This document shows positions 54,519 to 64,000 of a stretch of DNA of 64,000 nt, piece after piece; position 1 is the first letter of the stretch; each line of letters begins with the position of its first letter. A program made the translations under genes and the position numbers. The stretch is from the NCBI RefSeq assembly GCF_008806955.1, contig NZ_CP031727.1, positions 124,001 through 188,000 on the forward strand. The letters run 5' to 3'. The stretch is from Cellvibrio sp. KY-YJ-3 (GTDB lineage Bacteria > Pseudomonadota > Gammaproteobacteria > Pseudomonadales > Cellvibrionaceae). The notes under the pieces were generated by a model that was given only the letters and a program-made list of their open reading frames with translations, did not search any database and was not told where the DNA came from.

Positions 54519-55559
54519 TTATTTCTTAAATGGTTTTGCACCGCAGGAACTGCGCACCATTAATTTTGCCGGCAACAACATAGATTCCGGCCGCTCCCCA
54601 CTCACCAGCTTTAACAAATTCTCTACCAATAATTCACCCGCCAATTGCGTATCCTGCTGCACCGTGGTGAGTGCCGGATGGGTGTAGGCCGCCATGGGAA
54701 TATCATCAAAACCCATAAGCGCAACATCCTGCGGCACATGCATGCCCGCTTCTTCCAATGCCGTCATGGCACCAATGGCAATCAAGTCGCTCGCACCAAA
54801 TACCGCATCAAAAGGTACGCGACGCTGCAGTAAACTCATGGTCGCTTTGTAGCCTTCCGCTTCCGAGGTTTCAGCGGCGACTTGCAGTTTCGGATCTACC
54901 GCAATACCGGCTTCCTGCAACGCTTTACAAAAGCCGTGATAGCGGTCAGCAAATTCAGGGCTGTGCTCGGATACGTCACCGAGAAAAGCGATATTTTTAT
55001 GCCCGAGTGCAATTAAATGTTGGGCGGCATTGTAGGCGCTGTTGAAATTATCGCAGCCAATGGAGACGCCGGGTTGCCCTTCAAGTACCGGCCCCCAGGT
55101 AATAAAATGCGCGCCGACTTCAGTGAGATAAGTCAGTTTTTTTACAAAGGTTTCGTAATCGCCATAACCCAAAAAGATAATGCCATCAGCGCGATTGGCA
55201 TCCTCGTAATCTGCATGCCAGTCCTCACTAAATTGCTGGAAGGAAATCAATAAGTCAAAGCCGCGGTTGGCCGATGCACGGGTAATACTGCCCACCATCG
55301 AGAGGAAAAAAGGGTTGATTAAGGAATTACCGGTGCCGTGGTGTTCGCACAATAACAAGGCGATAGTTTTGGTTTGTTGTGAACGCAAACTGCTCGCATT
55401 TTTGTCCACTTTGTAATTGAGTTCGCGTGCAATTTGCTGCACTTTCAACCGTGTTTCTTCATTGACCAGCGGGCTATTGCGTAATGCGCGCGACACGGTC
55501 GATTGGGATACGCCCGCGCGGTAGGCAATATCAAAGGATGTGGGTTTATCGTCTTTCAA
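54519..55559 (-). CDS. LacI-family regulator of the starch/maltodextrin locus
   Basis: A 346-aa LacI/GalR regulator. The helix-turn-helix is FDIAYRAGVSQSTVSRALRN, followed by the hinge helix around NASSLRSQ and a periplasmic-binding-protein-like sensor domain. The start is TTG with GAGGG about 9 nt upstream; no ATG exists before the helix-turn-helix. It is the only LacI-type gene in the window, and the locus carries many palindromes with the central CG pair usual for this family, so it is the best candidate to bind CATACGTATG. Its own 216-bp upstream gap has no copy of the site, so it is probably not autoregulated through it. Repressor or activator mode is unproven. Confidence 0.9.
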   Translation of the reverse strand: MKDDKPTSFDIAYRAGVSQSTVSRALRNSPLVNEETRLKVQQIARELNYKVDKNASSLRSQQTKTIALLLCEHHGTGNSLINPFFLSMVGSITRASANRGFDLLISFQQFSEDWHADYEDANRADGIIFLGYGDYETFVKKLTYLTEVGAHFITWGPVLEGQPGVSIGCDNFNSAYNAAQHLIALGHKNIAFLGDVSEHSPEFADRYHGFCKALQEAGIAVDPKLQVAAETSEAEGYKATMSLLQRRVPFDAVFGASDLIAIGAMTALEEAGMHVPQDVALMGFDDIPMAAYTHPALTTVQQDTQLAGELLVENLLKLVSGERPESMLLPAKLMVRSSCGAKPFKK

Positions 55560-55775
55560 CTGGGGTACCCTCGCTGTGGTTCCATTATTTGTTGTAATTG
55601 TTGTGGTGGACTTTCTTAGACGCTTAAGTTCGCATTGCGTTAGGGGGCTGATACTACAGCAACCCCCTTTTTACGTACAGCGGAGGGGAAAGGTGCACTA
55701 GGGGTGCTGGGCAATTTGGGCATATTTCAGCGTAGTCAGCTCGCGGTGCAGATTGCCGGGAAAATGACGAAATAC

Positions 55776-56690
55776 TTACACCATGCGACGACGCTGTATA
55801 AACAGCCCTAGCCCACCCAACATTAGCAATAGCACACTGCCGGGTTCGGGTACTTCATGGGTCGCAATGTGAAAATCGATCCAGTCGATAAAACTGCTGA
55901 CTCGCGTTGAACCATAGGCATCGCCATAATCGACCAAACCGTTGTTGGTAAAATCGGTGATAAACGAATGCACACCCGCCAAATAAATTTGGCCATTTTC
56001 CTGAATAAAAACACCACCACCGGAATCACCTGGGGCAACCATGATCTCGAGCACTGTCGCCAGATCATCAAAATCCGCGCCGATAAAATCGAAAAAATTA
56101 AAAGATTGATCGGTTGGATGATCAAAGTCAGACCAAAGAATTTGGTCGCCATCACCCTGCAATGACCAAATGTTGTCAACAATATTAGTACCTGCGCGGC
56201 GCTGATAATCGATACCTTCTATTCCCGTTTCTCCGTTTCCGGTATAACCAAAACCGACACTGGCCGATGAATGCAAAAATTCATTGTTGCCGTTATAGAG
56301 TTGTGCAGGGGCCACATCAAAGTCCGTCTTGAAATGCATTAGGCCTATATCCCAACCATCGACAAGGCCATAATCACTAAAGTTTTCATGAGAGACCCAG
56401 GTATCTGCCTCGTAAAAACGCCAACCCGTTTCACCCGGCAAATAAAATTGCATCGCCTGCGCTTTATTGACGCAGTGCCCCGCAGTTAGCACCCAATTTT
56501 TATTGATTACCGTTCCGCTGCAAGAGTAGGGCGAGGCGCCGGTATCACCAAAAATTAAACCCACCCCATTAAAGGCAGGATCATTCGCAAAACCGGTATA
56601 CCAGGAATCGGGGGTGTCGTGGCGGATAATGCCTGCAGAGACAGGCACGCTTAGTGCGGCAACTAACAAACTTGTTATTAATTTCATCAT
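55776..56690 (-). CDS. Secreted trypsin-like serine protease with PEP-CTERM sorting tail
   Basis: A 304-aa S1-family protease. Signal peptide 1-19, catalytic triad H72 (LTAGHC), D114 (WDIGLMHF) and S223 (PGDSGGGVF). The C terminus is a textbook PEP-CTERM signal: VPEPGS (280-285), a hydrophobic helix and a basic end (RRRMV). In known systems an exosortase cuts such tails and the protein is released or anchored with exopolysaccharide. No exosortase gene is in this window. The start could be either of two adjacent ATGs (56690 or 56687). It is separated from the LacI-type gene by 216 bp with no marked feature. Confidence 0.9.
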   Translation of the reverse strand: MMKLITSLLVAALSVPVSAGIIRHDTPDSWYTGFANDPAFNGVGLIFGDTGASPYSCSGTVINKNWVLTAGHCVNKAQAMQFYLPGETGWRFYEADTWVSHENFSDYGLVDGWDIGLMHFKTDFDVAPAQLYNGNNEFLHSSASVGFGYTGNGETGIEGIDYQRRAGTNIVDNIWSLQGDGDQILWSDFDHPTDQSFNFFDFIGADFDDLATVLEIMVAPGDSGGGVFIQENGQIYLAGVHSFITDFTNNGLVDYGDAYGSTRVSSFIDWIDFHIATHEVPEPGSVLLLMLGGLGLFIQRRRMV

Positions 56691-56737
56691 TCCTTATTCC
56701 CTTGAAAATAGTTGTAGATATTGATGTTTCCTTTAAA

Positions 56738-56759
56738 GCGCCCGAAACCTATCGGGCGC
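56738..56759 (-). terminator. Possible terminator of the solute-binding protein gene
   Basis: GCGCCCGA / TCGGGCGC stem with a 6-nt loop, then TTTAAA on the minus strand. It lies 115 bp after the stop codon; the T tract is weak. Confidence 0.5.
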
Positions 56760-56873
56760 GAAAATATATCCTGTTTAAAATTGATAATACAAGCATGGTA
56801 AAAAAATCATGCCGTAACAAAACACAGCAAAAAACATCAGCGCACATCATTTTCTATCATGCGCAGATAAAAA

Positions 56874-57812
56874 TTACAGCGAGGGTTTAAAGTCAGCCAT
56901 CTCAGAGGGCAGGATAGGATTTTTCAAGGTGATCATTGTGCGCCGGTGCAAATTAACTGCAGTTAAATCGGCAGCAAAATAACGGTCAAAAATTTTATCC
57001 AATTCACCATTTTCACTGATGATTTTTAGCCCTTGGGTTACTCGCTCCGCAAGCGCGGTGTTGTCGGGATTGACATAAAACACCAGCGGAAATGGATAAA
57101 ACACTAGCAGCGAAGATTCCACCATCAATTGGCCAGATTTAGCAGCGCGCTCCTTGAACACACTTGTAACTTCGTTTGCACCAAAGGTCACATAATCAAA
57201 CTCTTTATTTTCCAAGCGAGTAAACAGCTCTTCAAAACTGCCCTTCTCTACCACCGGGTAGCCATTTTGGCGAAACAGTTCGGCGTCGGCCCAAGTGGCG
57301 GGAATACCCATCGTAAATTGCTGCAACTGCGCGGGAGTTTTAATCGCCGCAAACTTTTCTTTGTCTGCGGCACGAATAATTAAAATGCGATGCCCTAATA
57401 ATCCTTTCATCAGCGGCAGTGGAATTAAGGTTTTCTCCTCGTTGGCCAACTTGGCATTGCCTGCGACAGTGCCAAAAATATCGAAGCCTTTGCTGCGAAA
57501 CACACTGGCTTCATCTTCCGCGCGCGGGTAATCCGTTAAATCTTCCACTAGCGCCCAATCACCCGTCTTTTTACTGCTCGCCTTCAACGCTAATTCCAAT
57601 ACTTCGCGCTCATATTGCTGGCGCGATGCTGTTTTATTGCCGTTCCACAGCTTGATGGTTGCGTCAGCGGCAACTCCGGCAGACGCCGCTTGTGGGCTTG
57701 CGGCAACCGCGAGTGAAATCCCCAAGCAGCTCACCAATAACCCGCGTGTGAAGTGGCGCCAAGTGAAAAAAGCTAACGCAAAAGTTGCCGATAAAAATGT
57801 GTTTGTTGTCAT
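56874..57812 (-). CDS. Periplasmic solute-binding protein, family 3 type
   Basis: A 312-aa protein with a signal peptide (about 1-45, cleavage near ASAG) and a fold like extracellular solute-binding family 3: GYPVVEKGSFEELFTRLENKEFDYVTFG and PLVFYVNPDNTALAERVTQGLKIISENGELDKIFDRYF. No transporter, kinase or cyclase partner lies beside it, so it is an orphan; such proteins may also act as sensors or detached receptor domains. AGAGG lies upstream of the ATG. The ligand is unknown. Confidence 0.78.
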   Translation of the reverse strand: MTTNTFLSATFALAFFTWRHFTRGLLVSCLGISLAVAASPQAASAGVAADATIKLWNGNKTASRQQYEREVLELALKASSKKTGDWALVEDLTDYPRAEDEASVFRSKGFDIFGTVAGNAKLANEEKTLIPLPLMKGLLGHRILIIRAADKEKFAAIKTPAQLQQFTMGIPATWADAELFRQNGYPVVEKGSFEELFTRLENKEFDYVTFGANEVTSVFKERAAKSGQLMVESSLLVFYPFPLVFYVNPDNTALAERVTQGLKIISENGELDKIFDRYFAADLTAVNLHRRTMITLKNPILPSEMADFKPSL

Positions 57813-57876
57813 TAAGAAAGCCTCTGTTATTTTTAATTATTTACCTGTCGCAAACGAATCAACAGGCCAGATACAA

Positions 57877-57909
57877 AACAGGGCGCACTTGAAGCAAGTG
57901 CGCCCTGTT
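57877..57909 (-). terminator. Terminator of ssb
   Basis: A 14-bp perfect stem AACAGGGCGCACTT / AAGTGCGCCCTGTT with TTTT on the minus strand, 28 bp after the ssb stop codon. Confidence 0.85.
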
Positions 57910-57936
57910 GAAGCCTAACAAAACATCGCTGTTTTA

Positions 57937-58527
57937 TCAGAATGGAATATCGTCATCAAATGAGTCAAAACCCGCCGGTTGCGGCGGTACGTTTTGTTGT
58001 GGTGCAGGGCGATTCGCGGGCTGGCCGAAACCACCTTGATTGCCACCGCCCTGATTATTGGCTGCCGGTTTAGCTGCAGCTTGGTTATAGGCATTTTGTG
58101 CAGGCGCATTGCTGTGCTGTTGGTTATTGTACTGAGGAGTCTGATCAAACCCGCCCGCGCCCATATTGTTGCCCATACCTGCGCCGTCACCGCGACCGTC
58201 CAGCATTTGCATTTCGCTCGCCACAATCTCGGTGGTGTAGCGATCAGTGCCGTCTTGCGCCTGCCATTTACGCGTGCGCAGTGCACCTTCGATATATACC
58301 TTTGAGCCTTTTTTCAGATACTCGCCCGCGATTTCCCCCAGGCGATTAAAAAATACAACTCGATGCCACTCGGTGCGCTCTTGCGGTTGACCGGTGTTTT
58401 TGTCTTTCCAGGTTTCGGAGGTAGCTACGCTGACGTTAGTCACGGCACCGCCAGAAGGCATGTATTTTACTTCCGGGTCTTGCCCGATATTGCCGATCAA
58501 AATTACTTTGTTAATCCCGCGAGCCAT
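57937..58527 (-). CDS. ssb: Single-stranded DNA-binding protein
   Basis: A 196-aa SSB. The N-terminal OB fold has [39 protein letters not shown] and [13 protein letters not shown] Gly/Asn/Gln-rich linker ends in the acidic tip [10 protein letters not shown] that recruits repair and replication proteins. I start at the ATG at 58527 with GAGGA 7 nt upstream; the longer frame adds 40 residues of non-family sequence. Its place next to an MFS gene and near uvrA matches the Pseudomonas order. Confidence 0.97.
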   Translation of the reverse strand: MARGINKVILIGNIGQDPEVKYMPSGGAVTNVSVATSETWKDKNTGQPQERTEWHRVVFFNRLGEIAGEYLKKGSKVYIEGALRTRKWQAQDGTDRYTTEIVASEMQMLDGRGDGAGMGNNMGAGGFDQTPQYNNQQHSNAPAQNAYNQAAAKPAANNQGGGNQGGFGQPANRPAPQQNVPPQPAGFDSFDDDIPF

Positions 58528-58627
58528 GCTGCATTCCTCTTGATTGTCCGAGTATCCGCCTTCTGTTTTTATGCGAGGGCGGCATTCAGGTTGATGGGTT
58601 ATTGCCCCCTGCGGGGCGTCGGTCACT

Positions 58628-60022
58628 CTACACGTCTGCGCTGCCATCTACAATTGCGGCAAGCTGTTTACGATTAACTCTACGCTGATCAACTTTGAGA
58701 TAAATCGTATTTTCCGAGGCGACAATTACCACCTCCGCAACGCCATCGACCGCGCGCAGTTTATCGGCCAAGCCCTGCGGATCCTGCCCCTTGAGAGGAA
58801 TCAGCACACTCGCCAAAAAACTTGGCGGTTGCATCGACCAGGCAACAACCAGCCAAATCGCAATTAACACCGCGTTCACTAAAAACACCGCATTGGCGCC
58901 CTGCTCCTGCAACAGCCAACCGCCCAGGGCACCGCCGCCAAATACACCCAATACCTGACAGGTAGAGTAGATTCCGGTCGCCGTACCCTTGGCACCCGCC
59001 GGTGCAATTTTGCTCACCATGGAAGGCTGGGTCGCCTCCAACACATTAAAGGCGATAAAAAATACAAACAGCACAAACAAGGCAAAAATACGATTGGCGC
59101 CAACCACCATCAATGCCAGTTCAGCAATCAGCAACAGGACAACCGCAATCAGGAATACACCTTTAATCTTGCGGCGCTTTTCGGCAATGATCACAAACGG
59201 CAGCATCAATACAAAGGCAAAAGCGAGCAGCGGGAAATAAACCAGGCCGTGATAATCGCGCGGGATTTCCAGCTGGTTTTGCAGCATTAACGGCAGTACC
59301 ACAAAGCTCGACATCAACACAAAATGCAGGACAAATATCCCGATATTTAAACGCAATAACTGCGGGTGACGCAGGGTTTTACCCAGCAGTGCGGGCACTG
59401 CCACCGCCTCGCGTTTAGGCCGCTGCACCTGCGCAACATTGGGCACCAACTGCAGCAGAATATAAACCCCCACAATACCCAGCACAGCAGTCAACCAGAA
59501 AATCGCGGATACCCCACCCCAAGCCGCCAACAGCGGGCCGGCGGTCATCGCCAATGAAAAGGACACGCCTATTGATGCACCGATAGTCGCCATCGCCTTG
59601 GTGCGATTCTCTTCCGAGGTGAGATCGGTAAGCAGCGCCATGACCACCGCCGAGATAGCACCGCCACCCTGCAGGAAGCGCCCGAAGATTAACCCGTAAA
59701 CCGAATCGGCCAGAGCCGCCACCACACTGCCGAGCACAAACACAATCAGCCCGGCCAAAATCAGCGGTTTGCGGCCAATACGATCAGACAGCACGCCAAA
59801 CGGAATCTGCAATAAAGCCTGACTGAAACCATAGGCGCCCAACGCCAGGCCCAATAAAAATGGGCTGTGATGCGCGTACTCTGTGCCATATAACGCGAGC
59901 ACCGGCAGCAGCATAAACAAACCGAACATACGGAAGGTATAAAGCGCCGCCAGCGACCAGACGACTTTTTTCTCAAAAGGCGCGGGTGTGGAAAATTGAA
60001 TGGAGTCAGCAGGTTCTTGCAT
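58628..60022 (-). CDS. MFS transporter, YajR-like with C-terminal ferredoxin-like domain
   Basis: A 464-aa drug/proton antiporter-type MFS protein with 12 helices. Motif A is [15 protein letters not shown]. After the last helix (about residue 400) there is a 60-residue soluble domain ([34 protein letters not shown]) with the alternating strand/helix pattern of the domain that marks E. coli YajR. The substrate is unknown. I use the ATG at 60022 ([10 protein letters not shown]). It lies 100 bp upstream of ssb, same strand, and is divergent from uvrA. Confidence 0.85.
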   Translation of the reverse strand: MQEPADSIQFSTPAPFEKKVVWSLAALYTFRMFGLFMLLPVLALYGTEYAHHSPFLLGLALGAYGFSQALLQIPFGVLSDRIGRKPLILAGLIVFVLGSVVAALADSVYGLIFGRFLQGGGAISAVVMALLTDLTSEENRTKAMATIGASIGVSFSLAMTAGPLLAAWGGVSAIFWLTAVLGIVGVYILLQLVPNVAQVQRPKREAVAVPALLGKTLRHPQLLRLNIGIFVLHFVLMSSFVVLPLMLQNQLEIPRDYHGLVYFPLLAFAFVLMLPFVIIAEKRRKIKGVFLIAVVLLLIAELALMVVGANRIFALFVLFVFFIAFNVLEATQPSMVSKIAPAGAKGTATGIYSTCQVLGVFGGGALGGWLLQEQGANAVFLVNAVLIAIWLVVAWSMQPPSFLASVLIPLKGQDPQGLADKLRAVDGVAEVVIVASENTIYLKVDQRRVNRKQLAAIVDGSADV

Positions 60023-60189
60023 GGCAAAGGGTGTCGCGTAAAGGGTTTCAGCAAAGGGGCGATAGTGTACCAACTAGCGCCAAGCACACACCATCAATCG
60101 CCAAAAGAAACTCACACCGCTGCTACAGGGCTTTACCAAGACTTACGGAATAATCCATATCGGTGACATCTGTCAGCAAAGCATTGGCG

Positions 60190-60195
60190 TATAAT
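60190..60195 (+). promoter_or_regulatory. Possible -10 element of uvrA
   Basis: A perfect TATAAT lies 67 bp before the uvrA ATG, but no good -35 sits 16-18 nt upstream of it. I found no LexA-type box (CTGT-N8-ACAG) in the divergent region 60023-60261. Confidence 0.4.
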
Positions 60196-60261
60196 CTGCC
60201 CCTTTGGGCGAATCACCACCGTCGCCTGTTCCTTGTCAGTAGCCTGAGCGGATTGCAGTAG

Positions 60262-63144
60262 ATGGACAAAATTATCGTGAGGGGTGCACGCACCCATAAC
60301 CTGAAAAATATTGACCTGGATATCCCACGCGACAAACTTGTCGTGATCACCGGCCCCTCCGGCTCGGGCAAATCCTCCCTCGCCTTTGACACCCTCTACG
60401 CCGAAGGCCAGCGCCGCTATGTGGAATCGCTCTCTACCTATGCGCGCCAATTTTTGTCGATGATGGAAAAACCCGATGTGGACCACGTGGAGGGCTTGAG
60501 CCCGGCGATCTCCATCGAGCAGAAATCCACCTCACACAACCCGCGCTCAACCGTGGGCACAATCACCGAAATTTACGACTACCTGCGCCTGCTCTATGCG
60601 CGGGTGGGCGAAGCGCGCTGCCCGGAGCACAAGGTGCCACTCGCCGCACAGACCATCAGTGAAATGGTGGACACCACCCTCGCCTTACCGGAAGGCACCA
60701 AGCTGATGTTGCTGGCACCGGTGATTCGCGAGCGCAAAGGGGAGCACCTGCACATCTTCGAGCAGCTCAAGCGCGATGGTTTTATCCGCGCCCGTATCGA
60801 CGGCATTTTGTGCGATCTGGACGATACACCCAAACTCGACAAGAAAAAGAAACACACGGTAGAAGTGGTTATCGACCGTTTTAAAGTGCGTGAAGACCTG
60901 AAGCTGCGCTTATCGGAATCCTTCGAGACTGCTCTGAACTTGTCCGAAGGCATCGCTTGCGTTAGCTATATGGACGGCGAAGCGCCCGACCGTTTGTTTT
61001 CGTCCAAACACGCCTGCCCGATTTGCGATTACAGCCTGACCGAACTCGAACCGCGCCTGTTCTCATTTAACAACCCCGCCGGCGCCTGCCCTACCTGTGA
61101 CGGGTTAGGTGTGCATCAATTTTTTGATGAAGACAAAGTGATTCAGGATACCAGCCTAAGCCTGTCTGACGGCGCCATTCGCGGCTGGGACAAGCGTAAT
61201 GTCTACTATTTCCATATGCTGGCATCGCTGGCCAAACACTATGGTTTTAACGTCGATACACCCTGGTCAAAACTCAAAGCCAAACAGCGCGAAGCGGTTC
61301 TGTACGGCTCGGGTGATGAAGTTATCGAATTCAACTACATCAATGATCGCGGCGATGTGTACAAGCGCAGTCACAGTTTTGAAGGCGTATTGCCGAATAT
61401 GGAGCGCCGCTATCGCGATACCGAATCCAACTCGGTACGCGAGGATCTGACCAAATTTTTATCCAGCCAGCCCTGCCCGGACTGCGAAGGCACGCGCCTG
61501 CGTATAGAGGCGCGCAACGTATTTATCGACGAGCGCCCGCTGCCCAAAATCACCGAAATGCCGGTCGCCGATGCCTACGATTACTACATGAAATTGGCCT
61601 TTACCGGCCGCAAGGCCGGCATCGCCGATAAGATCCTCAAAGAGCTGCGCGACCGCTTCCGCTTTCTGGTGGATGTTGGTCTGAATTATCTGACCCTTAA
61701 TCGCAGCGCGGAAACCCTCTCGGGCGGTGAAGCGCAGCGGATTCGCCTCGCCAGTCAAATCGGTGCAGGGTTGGTGGGTGTGATGTATATCCTCGACGAA
61801 CCGTCAATCGGCCTGCACCAGCGCGACAATGAACGATTGCTAAAAACCCTCACCCACTTGCGCGATATCGGCAATACGGTAATTGTGGTGGAGCACGACG
61901 AAGACGCCATCCGCCTTGCTGACCATGTGATCGACATTGGCCCCGGCGCTGGCGTGCACGGCGGGCAAGTAATCGCGCAGGGCAATGTTAAAGCCATCAT
62001 GGCAAATAAAGATTCAATCACCGGCCAGTACTTAAGTGGCACGCGCGAAATTGCAGTACCAGAAAAACGCCATCCGTTTGATGACAAGAACAAGTTGCGA
62101 CTGATTGGAGCCAAGGGCAACAACTTACAAAACGTCACCCTGGAAATCCCCGTGGGCCTGATGACTTGCGTGACGGGTGTATCTGGCTCGGGCAAGTCCA
62201 CACTCATTAATGCAACGCTTTATCCACTCGCCGCCACTGCCCTCAATGGCGCCACCACACTTGACCCAGCGCCACACGACAAAGTGGAGGGCATGGACTT
62301 ATTTGATAAGTGTGTGGATATAGACCAAAGTCCTATCGGTCGCACACCGCGTTCCAACCCGGCAACCTACACCGGCATCTTTACCCCCATCCGCGAGTTA
62401 TTTGCCGGTACTCAGGAGTCGCGTTCGCGCGGTTATCAACCCGGCCGTTTCAGTTTCAACGTCAAAGGCGGCCGCTGTGAAGCCTGTCAGGGCGATGGCG
62501 TCACCAAAGTAGAAATGCATTTCCTGCCCGATGTCTATGTACCTTGCGATGTGTGCAAAGGCAAACGCTACAATCGCGAAACCCTGGACGTGAAATACAA
62601 AGGCAAAAACATCAATGAAGTGTTGGGCATGACCATTGAAGACGCGCGTGCGTTTTTTGATGTGGTTCCGTCCATCGCCAATAAATTGCAAACGCTAATA
62701 GATGTAGGGCTTTCCTATATCTGTTTAGGGCAATCGGCCACCACCCTGTCGGGCGGCGAAGCGCAGCGGGTCAAGCTCGCCAAAGAACTCTCCAAGCGAG
62801 ATACAGGTAAAACGCTTTATATATTGGATGAACCGACAACTGGTCTGCACTTCTACGACATCCAGCAATTACTCAATGTATTACATCGTCTGCGCGATCA
62901 CGGCAACACGGTTGTCGTGATCGAACACAATTTGGATGTAATCAAAACAGCGGACTGGGTGATTGATTTGGGGCCGGAAGGTGGCAGCGGTGGCGGTCAG
63001 ATTATCGCTACCGGCACGCCAGAAGAAATCGCACTCATTGAACACTCACACACAGGCCGCTTCCTCAAGCCCATGCTGAAAAACACCCTTGCCAAAACGA
63101 AAGTAAAACCAGCAAAAACAACTGCAGCAAAAGCTAAAAAATAA
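60262..63144 (+). CDS. uvrA: Excinuclease ABC subunit A
   Basis: A 960-aa UvrA, slightly longer than the E. coli protein because of a Lys/Ala-rich tail. There are two ABC-type ATPase modules: Walker [13 protein letters not shown] and [15 protein letters not shown] signatures [12 protein letters not shown] and [12 protein letters not shown], Walker [12 protein letters not shown] and [11 protein letters not shown]. Zinc-binding pairs are CPICDY / CPTCDG and CEACQG / CDVCKG. It detects bulky DNA damage with UvrB in nucleotide excision repair. The ribosome-binding site is weak. Confidence 0.98.
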   Translation: MDKIIVRGARTHNLKNIDLDIPRDKLVVITGPSGSGKSSLAFDTLYAEGQRRYVESLSTYARQFLSMMEKPDVDHVEGLSPAISIEQKSTSHNPRSTVGTITEIYDYLRLLYARVGEARCPEHKVPLAAQTISEMVDTTLALPEGTKLMLLAPVIRERKGEHLHIFEQLKRDGFIRARIDGILCDLDDTPKLDKKKKHTVEVVIDRFKVREDLKLRLSESFETALNLSEGIACVSYMDGEAPDRLFSSKHACPICDYSLTELEPRLFSFNNPAGACPTCDGLGVHQFFDEDKVIQDTSLSLSDGAIRGWDKRNVYYFHMLASLAKHYGFNVDTPWSKLKAKQREAVLYGSGDEVIEFNYINDRGDVYKRSHSFEGVLPNMERRYRDTESNSVREDLTKFLSSQPCPDCEGTRLRIEARNVFIDERPLPKITEMPVADAYDYYMKLAFTGRKAGIADKILKELRDRFRFLVDVGLNYLTLNRSAETLSGGEAQRIRLASQIGAGLVGVMYILDEPSIGLHQRDNERLLKTLTHLRDIGNTVIVVEHDEDAIRLADHVIDIGPGAGVHGGQVIAQGNVKAIMANKDSITGQYLSGTREIAVPEKRHPFDDKNKLRLIGAKGNNLQNVTLEIPVGLMTCVTGVSGSGKSTLINATLYPLAATALNGATTLDPAPHDKVEGMDLFDKCVDIDQSPIGRTPRSNPATYTGIFTPIRELFAGTQESRSRGYQPGRFSFNVKGGRCEACQGDGVTKVEMHFLPDVYVPCDVCKGKRYNRETLDVKYKGKNINEVLGMTIEDARAFFDVVPSIANKLQTLIDVGLSYICLGQSATTLSGGEAQRVKLAKELSKRDTGKTLYILDEPTTGLHFYDIQQLLNVLHRLRDHGNTVVVIEHNLDVIKTADWVIDLGPEGGSGGGQIIATGTPEEIALIEHSHTGRFLKPMLKNTLAKTKVKPAKTTAAKAKK

Positions 63145-63161
63145 TTTAGCCACACAAAAGA

Positions 63162-63192
63162 AAACGGCGAATCAGATAATGATTCGCCGTTT
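63162..63192 (+). terminator. Terminator of uvrA
   Basis: A 13-bp perfect stem AAACGGCGAATCA / TGATTCGCCGTTT with a 5-nt loop, 17 bp after the uvrA stop codon. Confidence 0.8.
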
Positions 63193-63246
63193 ATATTTCG
63201 CAGCCAGAAAGAGAATCACATTGCCATTTTCGACTGACAGAAAATA

Positions 63247-63278
63247 AAAAAGCCAAGCAGAGCTGCTTGGCTTTTTTG
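63247..63278 (-). terminator. Terminator of the alpha (rpoA-rplQ) operon
   Basis: A 14-bp stem AAAAAAGCCAAGCA / TGCTTGGCTTTTTT with a 4-nt loop, 16 bp after the rplQ stop codon. Its symmetric A/T tracts could also catch read-through from uvrA. Confidence 0.9.
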
Positions 63279-63294
63279 TACAACAGTAAAAAAC

Positions 63295-63687
63295 TTATTC
63301 AGCGTCTACTGCAGACTCAAGCGCCTTAGCTGGACGGTCAACCAATTCAACATAAGCCATTGGTGCTTTATCGCCAGAACGGAAACCACATTTCAAAATG
63401 CGAACGTAGCCACCTGGGCGAGTATTGTAGCGTGGGCCTAATTGGCTGAACAATTTACCTACGGCTTCTTTGTTATTCAAACGAGCAAATGCCAAACGAC
63501 GGTTAGCAACGCTGTCTACTTTAGCCAAAGTAATCAAAGGCTCCGCGAAACGGCGTAGCTCTTTTGCTTTTGGCAAAGTAGTTTTAATCAATTCATGCTC
63601 AACCAAAGAGGTAACCATGTTACGAAACATGGCTTTACGGTGAGAAGCATTACGGCCTAATTGACGACCACTTAATTTATGACGCAT
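63295..63687 (-). CDS. rplQ: 50S ribosomal protein L17
   Basis: A 130-aa ribosomal protein with the family start [20 protein letters not shown], a central [20 protein letters not shown], and the end [29 protein letters not shown]. It binds 23S rRNA in the large subunit. It follows rpoA, as in nearly all proteobacteria, but here the 137-bp gap between them holds a terminator-like hairpin. Confidence 0.98.
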   Translation of the reverse strand: MRHKLSGRQLGRNASHRKAMFRNMVTSLVEHELIKTTLPKAKELRRFAEPLITLAKVDSVANRRLAFARLNNKEAVGKLFSQLGPRYNTRPGGYVRILKCGFRSGDKAPMAYVELVDRPAKALESAVDAE

Positions 63688-63726
63688 AACAAATACCCTT
63701 CAAAAATGGATTGCTAACAGCAATCT

Positions 63727-63814
63727 CGTTAATCACCCGCACCGAAGTGAGTTAACGGGCAAACTAATAATAAAAACCACCTACCAACATCACTTAAGTA
63801 ATGTTGGTAGGTGG
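63727..63814 (-). other. Two hairpins between rpoA and rplQ
   Basis: Hairpin 1 (63777-63814) is a 14-bp perfect stem CCACCTACCAACAT / ATGTTGGTAGGTGG with a self-complementary loop, followed by TTTTT on the minus strand: a terminator-like element inside an operon. Hairpin 2 (63727-63757) pairs CGTTAA.CAC with GTGA.TTAACG, 30 bp from the rplQ start region. They may set the rpoA to rplQ expression ratio or guide RNA processing. Confidence 0.6.
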
Positions 63815-63824
63815 CTTCAGGTTT

Positions 63825-64000
63825 TTAGTCGTTTCTCAAACTGGCTGGTGGCCAGTTTTCCAAACGCATACCAAGAGACAAACCGCGTGAGGCCAGAACA
63901 TCTTTAATTTCGGTAAGAGATTTTTTACCCAAGTTTGGCGTCTTCAGCAACTCAACTTCTGTACGCTGAATCAAATCGCCAATGTAGTAAATATTTTCCG
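63825..64000 (-). CDS. rpoA: RNA polymerase alpha subunit, C-terminal fragment
   Basis: Partial gene, cut by the right edge; only the last 58 codons are present. The translation includes [20 protein letters not shown], then [20 protein letters not shown] and ends [13 protein letters not shown]. This is the alpha C-terminal domain, with the helix-hairpin-helix part that contacts UP elements and activators. It is transcribed leftwards into rplQ. Confidence 0.97.
   Translation of the reverse strand, partial: ENIYYIGDLIQRTEVELLKTPNLGKKSLTEIKDVLASRGLSLGMRLENWPPASLRND

Noticed and set aside
55560-55775. Regulon operator upstream of the LacI-type gene
   Set aside because: No CATACGTATG-like palindrome is present, so I do not claim autoregulation by this site.
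60023-60261. LexA (SOS) box for uvrA
   Set aside because: I looked for CTGT-N8-ACAG on both strands. Fragments such as CTGTTCC and CTGTCAG occur but none has the partner half at the right distance.
1-64000. Mobile elements or CRISPR array
   Set aside because: No transposase, integrase, direct-repeat spacer array or attachment-site duplication was seen. The recurring CATACGTATG units are in promoters and are regulatory.

Overview
The window reads as a chromosomal segment of a polysaccharide-degrading gammaproteobacterium, most likely Cellvibrio or a close relative. Three things point there: the ssb / MFS / uvrA / rplQ / rpoA order typical of Pseudomonas-like gammaproteobacteria, the hisI-hisE-tatABC block, and a large starch locus with two long TonB-dependent receptors, several GH13 enzymes, a GH15 enzyme and a flavin halogenase-like gene. 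This taxonomic call is inference from gene content, not from a database match. I see no tRNA, rRNA, CRISPR array, prophage or insertion sequence.

Layout. 0.3-9.3 kb is a signalling region: a response regulator with an enlarged receiver domain tail-to-tail with a 7TM histidine kinase, a secreted subtilase, two small envelope proteins, and a membrane class III nucleotide cyclase with TPRs divergent from a Crp/Fnr-type regulator. 9.4-17 kb holds trxC and a MexEF-OprN-like RND efflux operon divergent from its probable TetR repressor, with two matching operators. 17-21.6 kb is housekeeping: slyD, a phosphopantetheinyl transferase, ispB, fabA, fabB. 21.9-29.4 kb has an acyltransferase, a degenerate RmlD-like protein, an FAD oxidoreductase and aldo/keto reductase pair, hisI-hisE-tatABC, a DUF2061 protein and a CYTH protein.

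29.5-55.6 kb is a starch/maltodextrin utilisation locus. Lipoprotein pullulanase (with three C-terminal repeat modules), lipoprotein alpha-amylase and lipoprotein GH15 glucoamylase should act outside or at the envelope. Two TonB receptors would import maltodextrins. Two paralogous periplasmic GH13 enzymes would process them, an MFS permease would carry maltose across the inner membrane, and a cytoplasmic GH13 alpha-glucosidase would finish the job. A LacI-family regulator closes the locus. The recurring palindrome around CATACGTATG sits at six promoters. At five of them it lies exactly 5 nt upstream of a TTG-starting -35 hexamer, a geometry that suggests activation. One of these five promoters drives no protein gene: it is followed by about 130 nt and a strong intrinsic terminator (29474-29604, minus strand). 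This candidate small RNA of the maltodextrin regulon is the most novel item in the window.

55.8-64 kb holds a PEP-CTERM trypsin-like protease, an orphan periplasmic solute-binding protein, ssb, a YajR-like MFS transporter, uvrA, rplQ and the 3' end of rpoA, which runs off the right edge. Several starts were moved downstream from the longest reading frame, and this is stated where done.
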